Shown: positions 7,911 through 16,096, counted from the first letter of the stretch. The stretch: DNA of 64,000 nucleotides from Armatimonadetes bacterium DC (GCA_001442985.1 LDYB01000014.1:186001-250000); one strand, 5' to 3'. Program-made: numbers and translations. The notes: a model not told the origin generated them from the sequence alone.

Positions 7911-8951
7911 TTACGGGGATGCCGCGAGCAGCCGCTCTATCTGAAGCGTACGAAGCGCCTTCCGCACCGACTGGGGAACCACCTCACGGAACGCGATTCC
8001 CAGGCGATAGACGGGCTGGTGGGCTTGCATCCCTGCGACCATGTGGCACACGACGCCCTCAATTTGGAAGGCGAGGGCACCGCCCGGAGTCTCCCACTCG
8101 ATGGTGAGCGTGCCTGCCGTGTCGCGTCCCACCTCTTCATACACGAGCGCGCCGGCGCCGCCCTCGCTGAGGTCCACCAGCTGCCCCCAGATGGAGCGCT
8201 GGATTCTGCCCACTGGTGAAAGCGCAACCCGCCCGCGAGCAGGGATGCGTGGGTACCGCCTGCGCTGGATTCGCCGTATCACCTGAGGCTGGCGTATCAG
8301 CCAGAGGTCGGTCTCCGTGCCGCCCCGATGCTCCACCACACGCGAGCGGAACTGATAGAGCGCGTCCTCGCCGTACCACTCCACACACACCTGAGGAGGC
8401 GCTGCGGCTTCCAGAGACGGCGTTTGCAAGCAGAGCATCCGATCGTCCATGCGTTCGGGCGAGGCTACCAGCCGGTTGCTCTCCCAGCTCAACCAGACAA
8501 GGCGTGCCGAAACTGGTGACACGGATTCCGTTAGCGGCGCACCCGCCCGCGCCTCCATCGAGACAATCGCATGCGTGGGTAAAGCAGGGCGCATCAGCAA
8601 TCGGCGCACTGTCGCCAGAAGTGCTTCAATCTCGAAGGGCTTATAAAGCACTGCGTCGGGTGCGTGGGCAAGCGCCTTCTCCAACTCCCGATCCAGCGCA
8701 TACGCCGTAATCAAGATCACAGGCAGGTGCGGATCTCGCTCCCGAATCTGGCGTAAGACCTCGCTCCCTGGCAAATCGGGCAGGCGGATATCCAGAATCA
8801 CGAGGTCATACGGTTTGGCTTCCAGGCGCGCCACCACCTCGCTCGCGCGATGGACAACCTCACAAGGAAATCCTGCCGTGCGCAGCGCGTCCGCCACAAC
8901 ACGATAGACTAACCTTTCATCCTCCACAACCAGAATTCGCCAACCGTTCAC
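7911..8951 (-). CDS. Response regulator with C-terminal PilZ domain, 346 aa
   Basis: A receiver domain (residues 1-120) has the acidic pair E10-D11, phosphoacceptor D54 in VILDIRLPD and K104. A linker domain resembles the YcgR N-terminal module. The PilZ domain (about 225-340) has the c-di-GMP signature: an RxxxR element in RRRYPR (to R235) and DLSEGG (260-265). It probably couples a kinase signal and c-di-GMP to flagellar or pilus motion. The GTG at 8951 is preferred to the upstream ATG at 8975 because GGAGGAGG lies just before it. It lies upstream of flagellin on the same strand. Confidence 0.85.
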   Translation of the reverse strand: MNGWRILVVEDERLVYRVVADALRTAGFPCEVVHRASEVVARLEAKPYDLVILDIRLPDLPGSEVLRQIRERDPHLPVILITAYALDRELEKALAHAPDAVLYKPFEIEALLATVRRLLMRPALPTHAIVSMEARAGAPLTESVSPVSARLVWLSWESNRLVASPERMDDRMLCLQTPSLEAAAPPQVCVEWYGEDALYQFRSRVVEHRGGTETDLWLIRQPQVIRRIQRRRYPRIPARGRVALSPVGRIQRSIWGQLVDLSEGGAGALVYEEVGRDTAGTLTIEWETPGGALAFQIEGVVCHMVAGMQAHQPVYRLGIAFREVVPQSVRKALRTLQIERLLAASP

Positions 8952-9055
8952 CTGACCTCCTCCTTGAGTAAACAATTACGCGCGCCCCACTCTACCGACA
9001 GCAACTTTTGTGCCAATCAGGAGCATTTCACGGCGATTCAACATGTGATTTCTCT

Positions 9056-9071
9056 GAATTGTTGACAATTC
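9056..9071. promoter_or_regulatory. Operator-like palindrome between divergent genes
   Basis: GAATTGTTGACAATTC is an inverted repeat of 6-base arms with a 4-base centre. It lies midway between the divergent REC-PilZ and sugar dehydrogenase genes. Confidence 0.4.
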
Positions 9072-9113
9072 GCATGAAAAACGGCGTTCCCCCAATACCT
9101 TCCCCTCATCAGG

Positions 9114-9119
9114 TATGCT
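9114..9119 (+). promoter_or_regulatory. -10 box TATGCT for the sugar dehydrogenase
   Basis: AGGTATGCT is followed by 6 bases and the ATG at 9126, with no Shine-Dalgarno sequence. Confidence 0.45.
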
Positions 9120-9125
9120 ATAGGC

Positions 9126-10166
9126 ATGGGTCAGAGCGTTTTCAAGGTGGAAGTAGTGGCGCGAGGGCTGCAGGTACCGTGGGCGATGGTGTTTGCGCCC
9201 GATGGCAGGCTCATTTTCACCGAGCGTGTCGGGCGAGTGCGGGTGATTGAGAAGGGGCGCTTGCGTGAAAAACCGCTGGCGGAGATTGCCGACTGTGTGC
9301 ATCGGGGTGAGGGCGGGCTGATGGGGCTGGCGCTCCACCCGAACTTTGCCCGCACGCGCTGGCTCTATCTGGCGTACCTCTACGAGCAGGGCGGGCTGAA
9401 GGTGCGTGTGGTGCGCTACCGCGAAACGGGCGACGCACTGGTGGAGCCAAAAGTTATCATTGAGGGCATTCAGGGCAATTTCGTGCATGACGGCACGGCG
9501 CTGGGATTCGGTCCCGATGGCAAGCTCTACATTACCACGGGCGACGCCGCCCAGCGCGAACTGGCACAGCGCTTAGACCGCCTTGAGGGCAAAACCCTCC
9601 GCCTCAACGATGACGGCTCCATTCCCCCGGACAACCCCTTTGTTAAGACGCCCAACGCGCGACCCGAAATCTGGTCTTACGGACACCGCAACGCACAGGG
9701 CATGGACTGGCAGCCCGGCACAGGCTTGATGTTCCAGACGGAGCATGGTCCCTCAGGATTTGACGGTCCGGGCGGGGGCGACGAGGTGAATATTGTGGAG
9801 CGGGGCAAAAACTACGGCTGGCCCGTGATCCATCATCGTCAGACACGCGCGGGGATGGAAGCGCCTTTGCTGGAGTTCACCCCGGCTGTCGCGCCGGGCG
9901 CATGCGCCTTCTATCGGGGCAACAAAATCCCTCAGTGGCGCCATAACCTGTTTGTTGCGTGCCTGCGGGGGCAGAAACTGATTCGGGTCGTGCTGGAGGG
10001 CAGGCGGGTTGTGAAGACCGAGGACCTGCTGGTGAACGAGTATGGGCGCTTGCGAGCGGTGGCATCGGGTCCCGATGGGTTTTTGTATGTGTCCACTTCC
10101 AATCGGGATGGGCGCGGGCGTCCCCACCCTGATGACGACAGAATCTTGCGCCTGGTGCCTGCTTAG
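9126..10166 (+). CDS. PQQ-dependent sugar dehydrogenase (GSDH family), 346 aa
   Basis: Six-bladed beta-propeller of the glucose/sorbosone dehydrogenase family, which oxidises aldose sugars using pyrroloquinoline quinone. Visible hallmarks are VPWAMVFAPDGRLIFTERVG near the N-terminus, HDGTALGFGPDGKLYITTGD, YGHRNAQGMDW and GGGDEVNIVERGKNYGWP. Most members are periplasmic, yet no signal peptide is seen at this start, and the TATGCT box six bases upstream argues against a longer N-terminus. It may be cytoplasmic or exported by another route. The next gene encodes an unrelated pseudopilin. Confidence 0.88.
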   Translation: MGQSVFKVEVVARGLQVPWAMVFAPDGRLIFTERVGRVRVIEKGRLREKPLAEIADCVHRGEGGLMGLALHPNFARTRWLYLAYLYEQGGLKVRVVRYRETGDALVEPKVIIEGIQGNFVHDGTALGFGPDGKLYITTGDAAQRELAQRLDRLEGKTLRLNDDGSIPPDNPFVKTPNARPEIWSYGHRNAQGMDWQPGTGLMFQTEHGPSGFDGPGGGDEVNIVERGKNYGWPVIHHRQTRAGMEAPLLEFTPAVAPGACAFYRGNKIPQWRHNLFVACLRGQKLIRVVLEGRRVVKTEDLLVNEYGRLRAVASGPDGFLYVSTSNRDGRGRPHPDDDRILRLVPA

Positions 10167-10167
10167 A

Positions 10168-10181
10168 AAAAATTTTCTAAA
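10168..10181 (+). other. AT-rich palindrome after the sugar dehydrogenase
   Basis: The stop codon runs into TAGAAAAAATTTTCTA, an AT-rich inverted repeat in an otherwise GC-rich region. It could be a weak terminator or a binding site. Confidence 0.3.
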
Positions 10182-10254
10182 TTTCTGTGGGAACTTTTCG
10201 TTGAGTTTTGGCGTATTTCCCGTTGAAGAAATCCCGCAGAGTGAGGGCGTCGGC

Positions 10255-10899
10255 ATGAGACGGCAAGCTTTTCAACGGGGCTTCAAGCTGATAGAGCTGC
10301 TGGTGGTGGTAGCGATACTGATTGTTCTGGCGGGGATTGTTTGGGTGATGACTCGTTCTTCGCGAGAAGCCGCTGCGCGCTCCCAGTGTATGCAAAACTT
10401 GCGACAAATAGCCATCGCTACCTATCAGTATATGATCGATTACCAGACCATTTACGACAGTCCCTTCTCGCTCATGGACTATCTGAAAGATCGTCAGGGG
10501 GCGAGCGCAGAGAAAATTTTTATTTGCCCGCGCGACCGGCTGCAGGTACCTATTCGAGAGGCGGCTTCTTCGTACTACTGGTCTGTACCAACAGAAGAGC
10601 CACCACAGACGCTTCTGAGGGAACATCCGAACAAGGTACTGCTTACTTGTGAACACCACCTGGGCTTACCGTTGTTGAGGAGAGGAGACTGGGCGGGATA
10701 CGACTATGACTCAACTCCCTCCTGGCCGTTTCTGATAGTGCTGCGCGTGAACGGCTCAGTGGAGACGATTCACAGCTGCCAGGTTCGCCAAGTGCGAAGG
10801 CAAGTAGGGAACATGACCGTCCTTTCGCCGATTTATCCGGGTGAGGAAGGCTACGAACAGGCAACAGAAAGATACGACATGTATCGGTGGTGTCGTTAG
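10255..10899 (+). CDS. Prepilin-like (type II secretion/type IV pilin) protein, 214 aa
   Basis: The N-terminus has a class III prepilin signal: a basic leader (MRRQAFQR), then GFKLIELLVVVAILIVLAGI with the cleavage Gly and Glu+5, as in pseudopilins. The soluble part has CMQNLRQIAIATYQYMIDY, typical of the pseudopilin-like (DUF1559/H-X9-DG) secreted proteins common in Planctomycetes and Armatimonadota. Two Cys-containing segments (FICPRD, LLTCEHH) may form a disulfide. A weak GTGAGGG precedes the ATG. The in-frame start at 10042 would overlap the previous gene and is rejected. Confidence 0.75.
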   Translation: MRRQAFQRGFKLIELLVVVAILIVLAGIVWVMTRSSREAAARSQCMQNLRQIAIATYQYMIDYQTIYDSPFSLMDYLKDRQGASAEKIFICPRDRLQVPIREAASSYYWSVPTEEPPQTLLREHPNKVLLTCEHHLGLPLLRRGDWAGYDYDSTPSWPFLIVLRVNGSVETIHSCQVRQVRRQVGNMTVLSPIYPGEEGYEQATERYDMYRWCR

Positions 10900-10912
10900 G
10901 AGGCGGGCGGTG

Positions 10913-12070
10913 TTAGCCCGCCTGCTGAGCCAGTTCCACGATTTTGCGAGCGGCTTCCTGCATCGTTTCGGCAGGGATGAGGGGCGTGCCTGCCAGCAGG
11001 GCGCGCCCTTCCTCGGCGTGCGTGCCTGCAAGGCGCACCACGATTGGCACTTTCACCTCTAAGGTCGCCAGCGCTTCCAGAATGCCGCGCGCCACCTCGT
11101 CGCCCCGCGTAATCCCGCCGAAGATGTTAAAGAGCAACCCCTTCACATTCGGGTCCATCATCACCAGCTCGACGGCGTTGCGCACGCGGTCGGCTTTCGC
11201 GCCGCCGCCGATATCGAGGAAGTTCGCAGGGCGCCCGCCCGCACGCGCCACCTCGTCGACAGTACACATCACCAGTCCCGCGCCGTTGCCAATAATCCCG
11301 ATATCGCCGCCCAATCGCACATACGCCAGCCCGCGACGCTGCGCCTCCGCCTCGATGGGGTCTTCAATACTTTCCTCGTGATATTGCGCAAGCCGCTTCT
11401 GGCGGTAGAGGGCATTCTCGTCGAGGGTCATTTTCGCGTCGGCGCAAATCACGCGCCCGTCGCGCGTTACGGCGCAGGGGTTAATCTCCGCCAGATTCGC
11501 GTCGCATGCCAGATAGGCGCGGTACAGCCCCTGCAGAATCGGCGCGAGCATCTTGACACCTTCCATCGTGAACCCCGCGCCGAACAGCACCTCCCGAATG
11601 CCGTAGTCCGTCAAGCCGAGCAGGGGGTCTACGGGCAGGGTCGCAATCGCTTCGGGGTGCGTCGCTGCGACCTCTTCGATATCCATCCCGCCCTGCTGGC
11701 TGACCATCAGCGCGTTCCGCTGGGTCGTGCGGTCTACCGTGATGCCAATGTAGTATTCCTTTTCAATTTCAATTGCCTCTTCTACCAGCACGGCTTCGGC
11801 GACCATGCCCTGCGGGTTCTGGGGCGAGATGAGCCGTTTGCCGAGAATCTCCTTTGCGGCGGCGTAAGCCTCGTCGGGGGTGTCGGCGAGTTTGATTCCG
11901 CCTGCTTTGCCACGACCGCCCATATGCACCTGCGCCTTGATGACCACGCGCTTGCCAAGCCGCTCCGCAATTGCCTTTGCGCCTTCGGGCGTGGTTGCCA
12001 CTTCGCCGTTGGGCACGGGCAAGCCAAAATCGCGCAAAATCTGTTTCGCCTGATACTCGTGCAGTTTCAT
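10913..12070 (-). CDS. sucC: Succinate-CoA ligase (ADP-forming) beta subunit
   Basis: Beta subunit of succinyl-CoA synthetase, the substrate-level phosphorylation step of the TCA cycle. The 385-residue length and start MKLHEYQAKQILRDFGLPVP are standard. ATP-grasp features include VIKAQVHMGGRGKAGGIK and EINPCAVTRDG; LFNIFGGITRGDEVA is near the C-terminus. The ATG at 12070 is set by the conserved N-terminus, with AGGAG about 10 bases upstream. The longer open frame upstream only reads through the interspersed repeat. The alpha subunit gene sucD is not adjacent. Confidence 0.97.
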   Translation of the reverse strand: MKLHEYQAKQILRDFGLPVPNGEVATTPEGAKAIAERLGKRVVIKAQVHMGGRGKAGGIKLADTPDEAYAAAKEILGKRLISPQNPQGMVAEAVLVEEAIEIEKEYYIGITVDRTTQRNALMVSQQGGMDIEEVAATHPEAIATLPVDPLLGLTDYGIREVLFGAGFTMEGVKMLAPILQGLYRAYLACDANLAEINPCAVTRDGRVICADAKMTLDENALYRQKRLAQYHEESIEDPIEAEAQRRGLAYVRLGGDIGIIGNGAGLVMCTVDEVARAGGRPANFLDIGGGAKADRVRNAVELVMMDPNVKGLLFNIFGGITRGDEVARGILEALATLEVKVPIVVRLAGTHAEEGRALLAGTPLIPAETMQEAARKIVELAQQAG

Positions 12071-12091
12071 CCCTGAACTCCTGTGGGCAAG

Positions 12092-12097
12092 ATTATA
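12092..12097 (-). promoter_or_regulatory. -10 box TATAAT for sucC
   Basis: GGGTATAAT on the minus strand lies 21 bases before the sucC ATG and leaves a short leader carrying AGGAG. Confidence 0.55.
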
Positions 12098-12150
12098 CCC
12101 AAGCGGGGTAGTATTCGGCGGCAGAGGGTATTCGGAAACCCCCTTATGCC

Positions 12151-12250
12151 AGATGGCTGAAGCCGTTCCTATAAGACGAAGCCGACCTGCGTCGGCTGAT
12201 TCAGCCAGCGCGGGCTGGCTTCGTTTTATCAGGAACGGGTTCACCCGTCT
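12151..12250 (-). repeat. Cloverleaf-type interspersed repeat, copy B (inverted)
   Basis: The 100-bp copy reads in the opposite orientation to copies A and D: the AGCCGACctgcGTCGGCT hairpin comes first and the AGCCAGCgcgGGCTGGCT hairpin second. The outer arms are slightly diverged (AGATGGCTGAAGCCGTTCCT against AGGAACGGGTTCACCCGTCT). It fills the sucC to 12322 divergent intergenic region. Confidence 0.85.
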
Positions 12251-12294
12251 GGATTCAAGCACGAAGTTGCTGGATGGTCTCCAAGAGATGGTGG

Positions 12295-12300
12295 TACAAT
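12295..12300 (+). promoter_or_regulatory. -10 box TACAAT for the HhH-GPD-like gene
   Basis: GTGGTACAAT lies 21 bases before the ATG at 12322, with a weak AGGGTAAG as ribosome binding site. Confidence 0.45.
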
Positions 12301-12321
12301 AAAAAGCAGGGTAAGAAACCG

Positions 12322-13191
12322 ATGCACGGCTCAAACATCGCCTACCGACTCACGGAAGCGTTTGCGACAGGCACGCTGAAGCCTGCCGATCCGAACGCGC
12401 CACGCCCCGGCTGGGAGAGCCTGCCTGAAGTTCGGGCAGCCGAGAGGCTCTACAGCGCCGGGTTCTGCGACAGGGATGTACGGCTGTTTCTCACTTTTAC
12501 ATGTGCGATGGATCGGGTACGCGATGCGGAACAGCTCTGGCAAAAGTCAGCCGATGCAATCATTCGGTGTCCAGAGCTATTTCAGCCAGAATGGATTGTG
12601 GGGCACCCTACAGAGACGCGCCAGTTGCTGCAACGCCTCGGCATCAGCCAGCGGCATGGTCCCGACTCTTCAGCGTGGATTCGGATTGCCGAGTCGCTGA
12701 CGCACTCGAATCCTCAGACCCAGCCTGTGTATAATGCCATCCATAAAGGGACTGGCGAGGTTCGGCAACTGCTTCAATCGCTTCGGGCAAATGACAGGAG
12801 CAGGCGCCCCTATTTCCCTCTCCTGAAGGGTCCGAAAATCAGCGTGATGTGGGTTCGAATGCTCGTTGTGCCTGGACGCGCCTCCTTGCAGAACATCGCG
12901 GCACTCCCTGTGGCGGTGGACATCCATGTGAAACGAGTTAGCGAAAATCTGGAGGTCGTTTCGGCTCAAGGCAGCCAGATTGGCCCCTATGTCCGCCAGC
13001 GCATACAGCAGGCGTGGGCACAGGAAATCCAGCAGAGTGGGATCGTCGCCCCCGTAGGGCTGGAAGGCAGTGGAGGCGGACTGGATCCCGCGCTCTGGTA
13101 CTACGGTAAATGGGGCTGCGCCTTCTGCTACAAGCAGGCGCGCCGTATCCCAATTTCTGAGCTCTGTAATCAGTGCCGATTTTCGCCCTGA
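12322..13191 (+). CDS. Divergent HhH-GPD-like DNA glycosylase with Cys4 C-terminus, 289 aa
   Basis: I read this as a distant endonuclease III (Nth/MutY) relative. The segment FPLLKGPKISVMWVRML (K172) resembles the helix-hairpin-helix with its catalytic lysine. VAVDIHVKRVSENLEV resembles the VDTHVxRVxxRLG segment with the catalytic aspartate (D200). Four cysteines near the end (C266, C269, C282, C285; CX2C-X12-CX2C) could hold an Fe-S cluster or zinc, but the spacing differs from the classical C-X6-C-X2-C-X5-C of Nth. The family is seldom annotated beyond hypothetical. The start at 12322 (MHGSNIAYRL) is chosen by position after the -10 box; an in-frame start at 12274 lies upstream of that box. 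Confidence 0.55.
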   Translation: MHGSNIAYRLTEAFATGTLKPADPNAPRPGWESLPEVRAAERLYSAGFCDRDVRLFLTFTCAMDRVRDAEQLWQKSADAIIRCPELFQPEWIVGHPTETRQLLQRLGISQRHGPDSSAWIRIAESLTHSNPQTQPVYNAIHKGTGEVRQLLQSLRANDRSRRPYFPLLKGPKISVMWVRMLVVPGRASLQNIAALPVAVDIHVKRVSENLEVVSAQGSQIGPYVRQRIQQAWAQEIQQSGIVAPVGLEGSGGGLDPALWYYGKWGCAFCYKQARRIPISELCNQCRFSP

Positions 13192-13353
13192 TGCTTCACA
13201 GGACGGAAGGGTCTTCAAGAAGCGGGATTGGGTGGTGGCGGCGTTTTGGGCGTGTGTCTCGGTAATTGACGCGAACGACTCCAAACCCAACGCTACATAC
13301 ACTACGGCAGGACTTCTAACCCGCAGGTGGAAATTCCGCCCCAGGAGGCAACG

Positions 13354-14820
13354 ATGCGAACCTACGGGCTGTTTATTGGCGGCGAATGGGTCTCCACTGC
13401 GGAGCGCTACGAGGTGCGCAACCCTGCGAACGGCGAGGTGATTGCCGAATGCGCGGTGGCAGGCGAGCGCGAGGTGGAACAGGCGATTCAGGCGGCACTT
13501 CAGGCATTCCCCGACTGGGCGGCGCGCTCTTATGAGGAGCGGGGCGAGATTCTGCGTGCTGTTGCCCGACGCCTGCAGGAACGGTTTGAAGAGTTCGCAC
13601 TCGTGGAGTCGCAGGAGACGGGGCGCACCATCCGCGAGACGATGGCGCACGACATCCCCGCCTCGGTCAGCGTGTTGGACTACTTCGCTGGGATTGCGCC
13701 CGCCATTCAGGGCGAGACCATCCCCGTACCCGGCATGTATCTCAACTATACGCGCCGCGAACCCTACGGGGTGGTCGCTGCCATCACGCCGTGGAATTTC
13801 CCACTGTGGCTGGCGGTGATTAAGATTGCCCCTGCGCTGGTGGCAGGCAACACGATGGTGCTGAAACCTGCGCCCACCACGCCCCTCACCGCGCTGATGC
13901 TGGCGGAGATTATGGCAGAGGTGGGGCTGCCCTCTGGTGTGTTCAATGTGCTGACCGACCCCACGCCGGGTACTGTCGGCGACATGCTGACCGCTCATCC
14001 GAAGGTAAGCAAAATCTCGTTCACGGGTTCCACAGCGGTAGGCGTGCGGGTGATGCAGCGCGCGGCGACCCATGTGGCGCCCGTGTCGCTGGAGCTGGGC
14101 GGCAAGTCGCCCTTTATTGTGTTCGCCGACGCCGATTTAGACCGCGCCCTCGCCTATGCGCTGCTGGCAAACTACTTCGCGCAGGGACAGATGTGTACCG
14201 CAGGCTCGCGAATCTTCGTGGAGCGCCCGGTCTATGAAACCTTCCGCGAGCGATTCGTGCAGCGCGTGCAGCGCCTGCAGATTGGCGACCCGCAAGACCC
14301 GCTCACCGAGTTCGGCACCCTCCACAAGCGCGAGCAACTCGAAAAACCCCGCCACTATGTGGAACTGGCGCAGCAGGACGGCGCGAAGGTTCTGACGGGC
14401 GGCAACCCCCTCACCGAGCCGCCGTTTGATAAGGGCTTCTACTTCCAGCCGACCGTGCTGGAGGAGGTGGAACCCACCACCCGAGTCGCATGCGACGAAA
14501 TCTTCGGACCCGTGGCGATGCTGATGCCGTTTGAAGGGGAAGAGGAGGCGGTGCGCCTCGCGAACATGGTAGACTATGGGCTGGCGGCAGGCATCTGGAC
14601 GCAGGATATCGGCAAGGCGCTGCGAGTCGCCCATCAGGTGCAGGCAGGCAAGGTCTGGATTAACTGCTACAATATGATTCCGCCCCACGCGCCCTACGGT
14701 GGCTACAAACTCAGCGGCTTCGGTCGGGAGCTGGGCTTACACTGCCTGTTAGACCTCTACACCCAGGTCAAAAATGTGCATATCGACATCAGCCCCGACT
14801 ACTTTGAGTGGTTTGGTTAG
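13354..14820 (+). CDS. NAD(P)-dependent aldehyde dehydrogenase, 488 aa
   Basis: Full-length member of the aldehyde dehydrogenase superfamily, oxidising an aldehyde to the acid. PWNFP carries the oxyanion N148. SLELGGKSPF carries the general base E247. GQMCTAGSR carries the nucleophile C281. Overall it looks closest to betaine/aminoaldehyde-type ALDHs, though substrate is not deducible. The ATG at 13354 has GGAGG five bases upstream; the in-frame ATG at 13327 lies before it and is rejected. It stands alone, followed by a toxin-antitoxin relic. Confidence 0.93.
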   Translation: MRTYGLFIGGEWVSTAERYEVRNPANGEVIAECAVAGEREVEQAIQAALQAFPDWAARSYEERGEILRAVARRLQERFEEFALVESQETGRTIRETMAHDIPASVSVLDYFAGIAPAIQGETIPVPGMYLNYTRREPYGVVAAITPWNFPLWLAVIKIAPALVAGNTMVLKPAPTTPLTALMLAEIMAEVGLPSGVFNVLTDPTPGTVGDMLTAHPKVSKISFTGSTAVGVRVMQRAATHVAPVSLELGGKSPFIVFADADLDRALAYALLANYFAQGQMCTAGSRIFVERPVYETFRERFVQRVQRLQIGDPQDPLTEFGTLHKREQLEKPRHYVELAQQDGAKVLTGGNPLTEPPFDKGFYFQPTVLEEVEPTTRVACDEIFGPVAMLMPFEGEEEAVRLANMVDYGLAAGIWTQDIGKALRVAHQVQAGKVWINCYNMIPPHAPYGGYKLSGFGRELGLHCLLDLYTQVKNVHIDISPDYFEWFG

Positions 14821-14842
14821 GCGGACAATACTACAACCTGGG

Positions 14843-14959
14843 CTGACCCACTCAGCCGCGCGGCGCCGTGGCAAGAATGGAGAAGAGAACGAAGGCGCGC
14901 CTCCTCTCGTGCAACGGCTCTGCCAGACGGTCGGGCAACTCCACCTGAATAGTCTTCAT
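14843..14959 (-). pseudogene. Relic of an antitoxin/PIN toxin pair
   Basis: Bases 14903-14959 encode the first 19 residues (MKTIQVELPDRLAEPLHER) of the antitoxin found intact at 15886-16092, then the match stops. Bases 14843-14867 are a perfect 25-bp match to 15690-15714 inside the PIN gene. The two fragments are joined by unrelated sequence, so this is an internally deleted second copy of the module. Confidence 0.8.
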
Positions 14960-14970
14960 AAAACTCACCT

Positions 14971-14986
14971 TGAGGATTGTACCTCA
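14971..14986. promoter_or_regulatory. Operator TGAGG-N6-CCTCA, copy 1
   Basis: The perfect inverted repeat TGAGG-ATTGTA-CCTCA covers the TACAAT box facing the relic antitoxin and abuts the -10 box of the Uma2 gene. It is conserved exactly in the second copy at 16097-16112, which fits autoregulation by the antitoxin. Confidence 0.6.
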
Positions 14987-14991
14987 TGCGG

Positions 14992-14997
14992 TATAAT
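14992..14997 (+). promoter_or_regulatory. -10 box TATAAT for the first Uma2 gene
   Basis: GCGGTATAAT lies 18 bases before the ATG at 15016. Confidence 0.5.
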
Positions 14998-15015
14998 CGT
15001 TTCGGGTGAGCGTAA

Positions 15016-15612
15016 ATGAGCCTTTCGGTACGGTCGCGCGGGGTTCCGATGAGCCGCGAGCAGTTCCTGCAACTGCCTGAAGGTCCCCCTTTTTACGACT
15101 ATGTGAACGGGGAGGCTATTGAGGTGAACCGACCCACTCTCAGACATCAGGAGATTCTGCTGGCGCTGGCGTCCCAGCTGCTTTTGCATACGCGCGCAAA
15201 ACAGCTTGGCAAAGTGGCGATTGAGGTGAATCTGGAACTGCCCAACGGCAACATTTACACACCCGATATCCTCTTTTATTCTCCCCAAACCGAGCCGCGT
15301 CTGGATTTGCAACGCGGCTATGTGCGGGGTGTGCCCGATTTGATTGTGGAGATTCTCTCTCCCTCCACCGCCGAGTACGACCGTACCCAGAAGATGAGCG
15401 ATTACGCCGCCTGCCAGGTGCCGTGGGTATGGCTGGTGGATCAGGACACGCTGGTGATCGAAGAGTATCAGTGGACGCCGGAGGGGTATCTGCGTCGTCA
15501 GGCGGTGAACGCCCAGACGCCGTTCACGCCTCACTTGTTTCTGGAGCTCACCCTCCAGATGGCACAACTGGTGCCTGCGGCTTCGGAAAGCGAGTCCCAG
15601 GAAGATTTTTGA
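15016..15612 (+). CDS. Uma2-family (DUF820) endonuclease-like protein, copy 1
   Basis: This 198-residue protein has the PD-(D/E)XK-like fold of Uma2 proteins. Likely active-site elements are PDI (D84), VEILSPST (E112) and YDRTQKMSDYA. The cellular role of the family is unclear; copies are abundant in cyanobacteria and thermophiles. The first about 38 residues and residues 101-186 are nearly identical to the copy at 16141, whereas residues 39-100 differ strongly, giving a mosaic pattern. No clear ribosome binding site is seen. The 5' flank carries the same operator and TATAAT box as copy 2. Confidence 0.9.
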   Translation: MSLSVRSRGVPMSREQFLQLPEGPPFYDYVNGEAIEVNRPTLRHQEILLALASQLLLHTRAKQLGKVAIEVNLELPNGNIYTPDILFYSPQTEPRLDLQRGYVRGVPDLIVEILSPSTAEYDRTQKMSDYAACQVPWVWLVDQDTLVIEEYQWTPEGYLRRQAVNAQTPFTPHLFLELTLQMAQLVPAASESESQEDF

Positions 15613-15622
15613 CCTATCTCAT

Positions 15623-15922
15623 TCAGAAAGCCCAAAAATCTGTTCCAGCGCTTGAAGCGCGACACGCACCACAGTCCACATAGCCTGCGCTGACCCACTC
15701 AGCCGCGCGGCGCCTCCATTCTGAACCGACCTCAACAATCTGGAAACTCGCTGGTAAATGCCTGTGGGGCATGATTCGTCCCCACTCTGCGTTCACTTCG
15801 GGGGTCAGGGCGATCCTGCCAAGATGCTCAAGCAATTGAATTTGTCCTATCTGAGAGAGGTGCAGAAGCGGACCCGTGTTGCAGACTATGAGTCGTGATT
15901 CTGACGCAGTTGCTGTGCCCAT
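15623..15922 (-). CDS. PIN-domain toxin-like protein, probably truncated, 99 aa
   Basis: The N-terminus LIVCNTGPLLHLSQIGQIQLL matches PIN-domain (DUF3368-type) toxins, RNases held in check by a partner antitoxin; the N in CNTGP occupies the usual first acidic position. PIN domains of this kind run to 130-160 residues and have a further acidic motif (GE..A..LA). Here the frame ends at 99 residues with an unusual tail (VDCGACRASSAGTDFWAF) at the junction with the Uma2 gene. The 3' end therefore appears lost and the toxin is likely inactive. It overlaps the antitoxin by 37 bases. Confidence 0.65.
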   Translation of the reverse strand: MGTATASESRLIVCNTGPLLHLSQIGQIQLLEHLGRIALTPEVNAEWGRIMPHRHLPASFQIVEVGSEWRRRAAEWVSAGYVDCGACRASSAGTDFWAF

Positions 15923-16092
15923 TGAATATCCTCCATCTGGAATCGCTCAGCAAGCTGGCGCGGGTGTCGGCGCAGGAACTCAAACAGGGCGGCACGCACC
16001 GCTTCCTCTTCGCTCTGGAACCACCCCTCCCGCACCCTCTCGTGCAACGGCTCTGCCAGACGGTCGGGCAACTCCACCTGAATAGTCTTCAT
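15886..16092 (-). CDS. Ribbon-helix-helix-type antitoxin, 68 aa
   Basis: MKTIQVELPDRLAEPLHERV, followed by QSEEEAVRAALFEFLRRH, has the strand-helix-helix pattern of ParD/CopG-like antitoxins: a DNA-binding N-terminus plus a toxin-binding tail. It overlaps the start of the PIN gene, the usual antitoxin-then-toxin order. A TACAAT box (16102-16107) lies 9 bases before its ATG inside the inverted repeat TGAGG-N6-CCTCA, fitting autorepression. A very long open frame that extends this one antisense through the Uma2 gene is a shadow. Confidence 0.75.
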   Translation of the reverse strand: MKTIQVELPDRLAEPLHERVREGWFQSEEEAVRAALFEFLRRHPRQLAERFQMEDIQWAQQLRQNHDS

Positions 16093-16096
16093 ATCT

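Noticed and set aside
9062-9067. TTGACA as -35 box for the sugar dehydrogenase
   Set aside because: It lies 46 bases before TATGCT, much too far, and belongs to the GAATTG-CAATTC palindrome.
12071-12334. In-frame extension upstream of sucC
   Set aside because: It reads through the interspersed repeat (RLRLIGTASA peptide) and past the sucC promoter; SucC starts at MKLHEYQAK.
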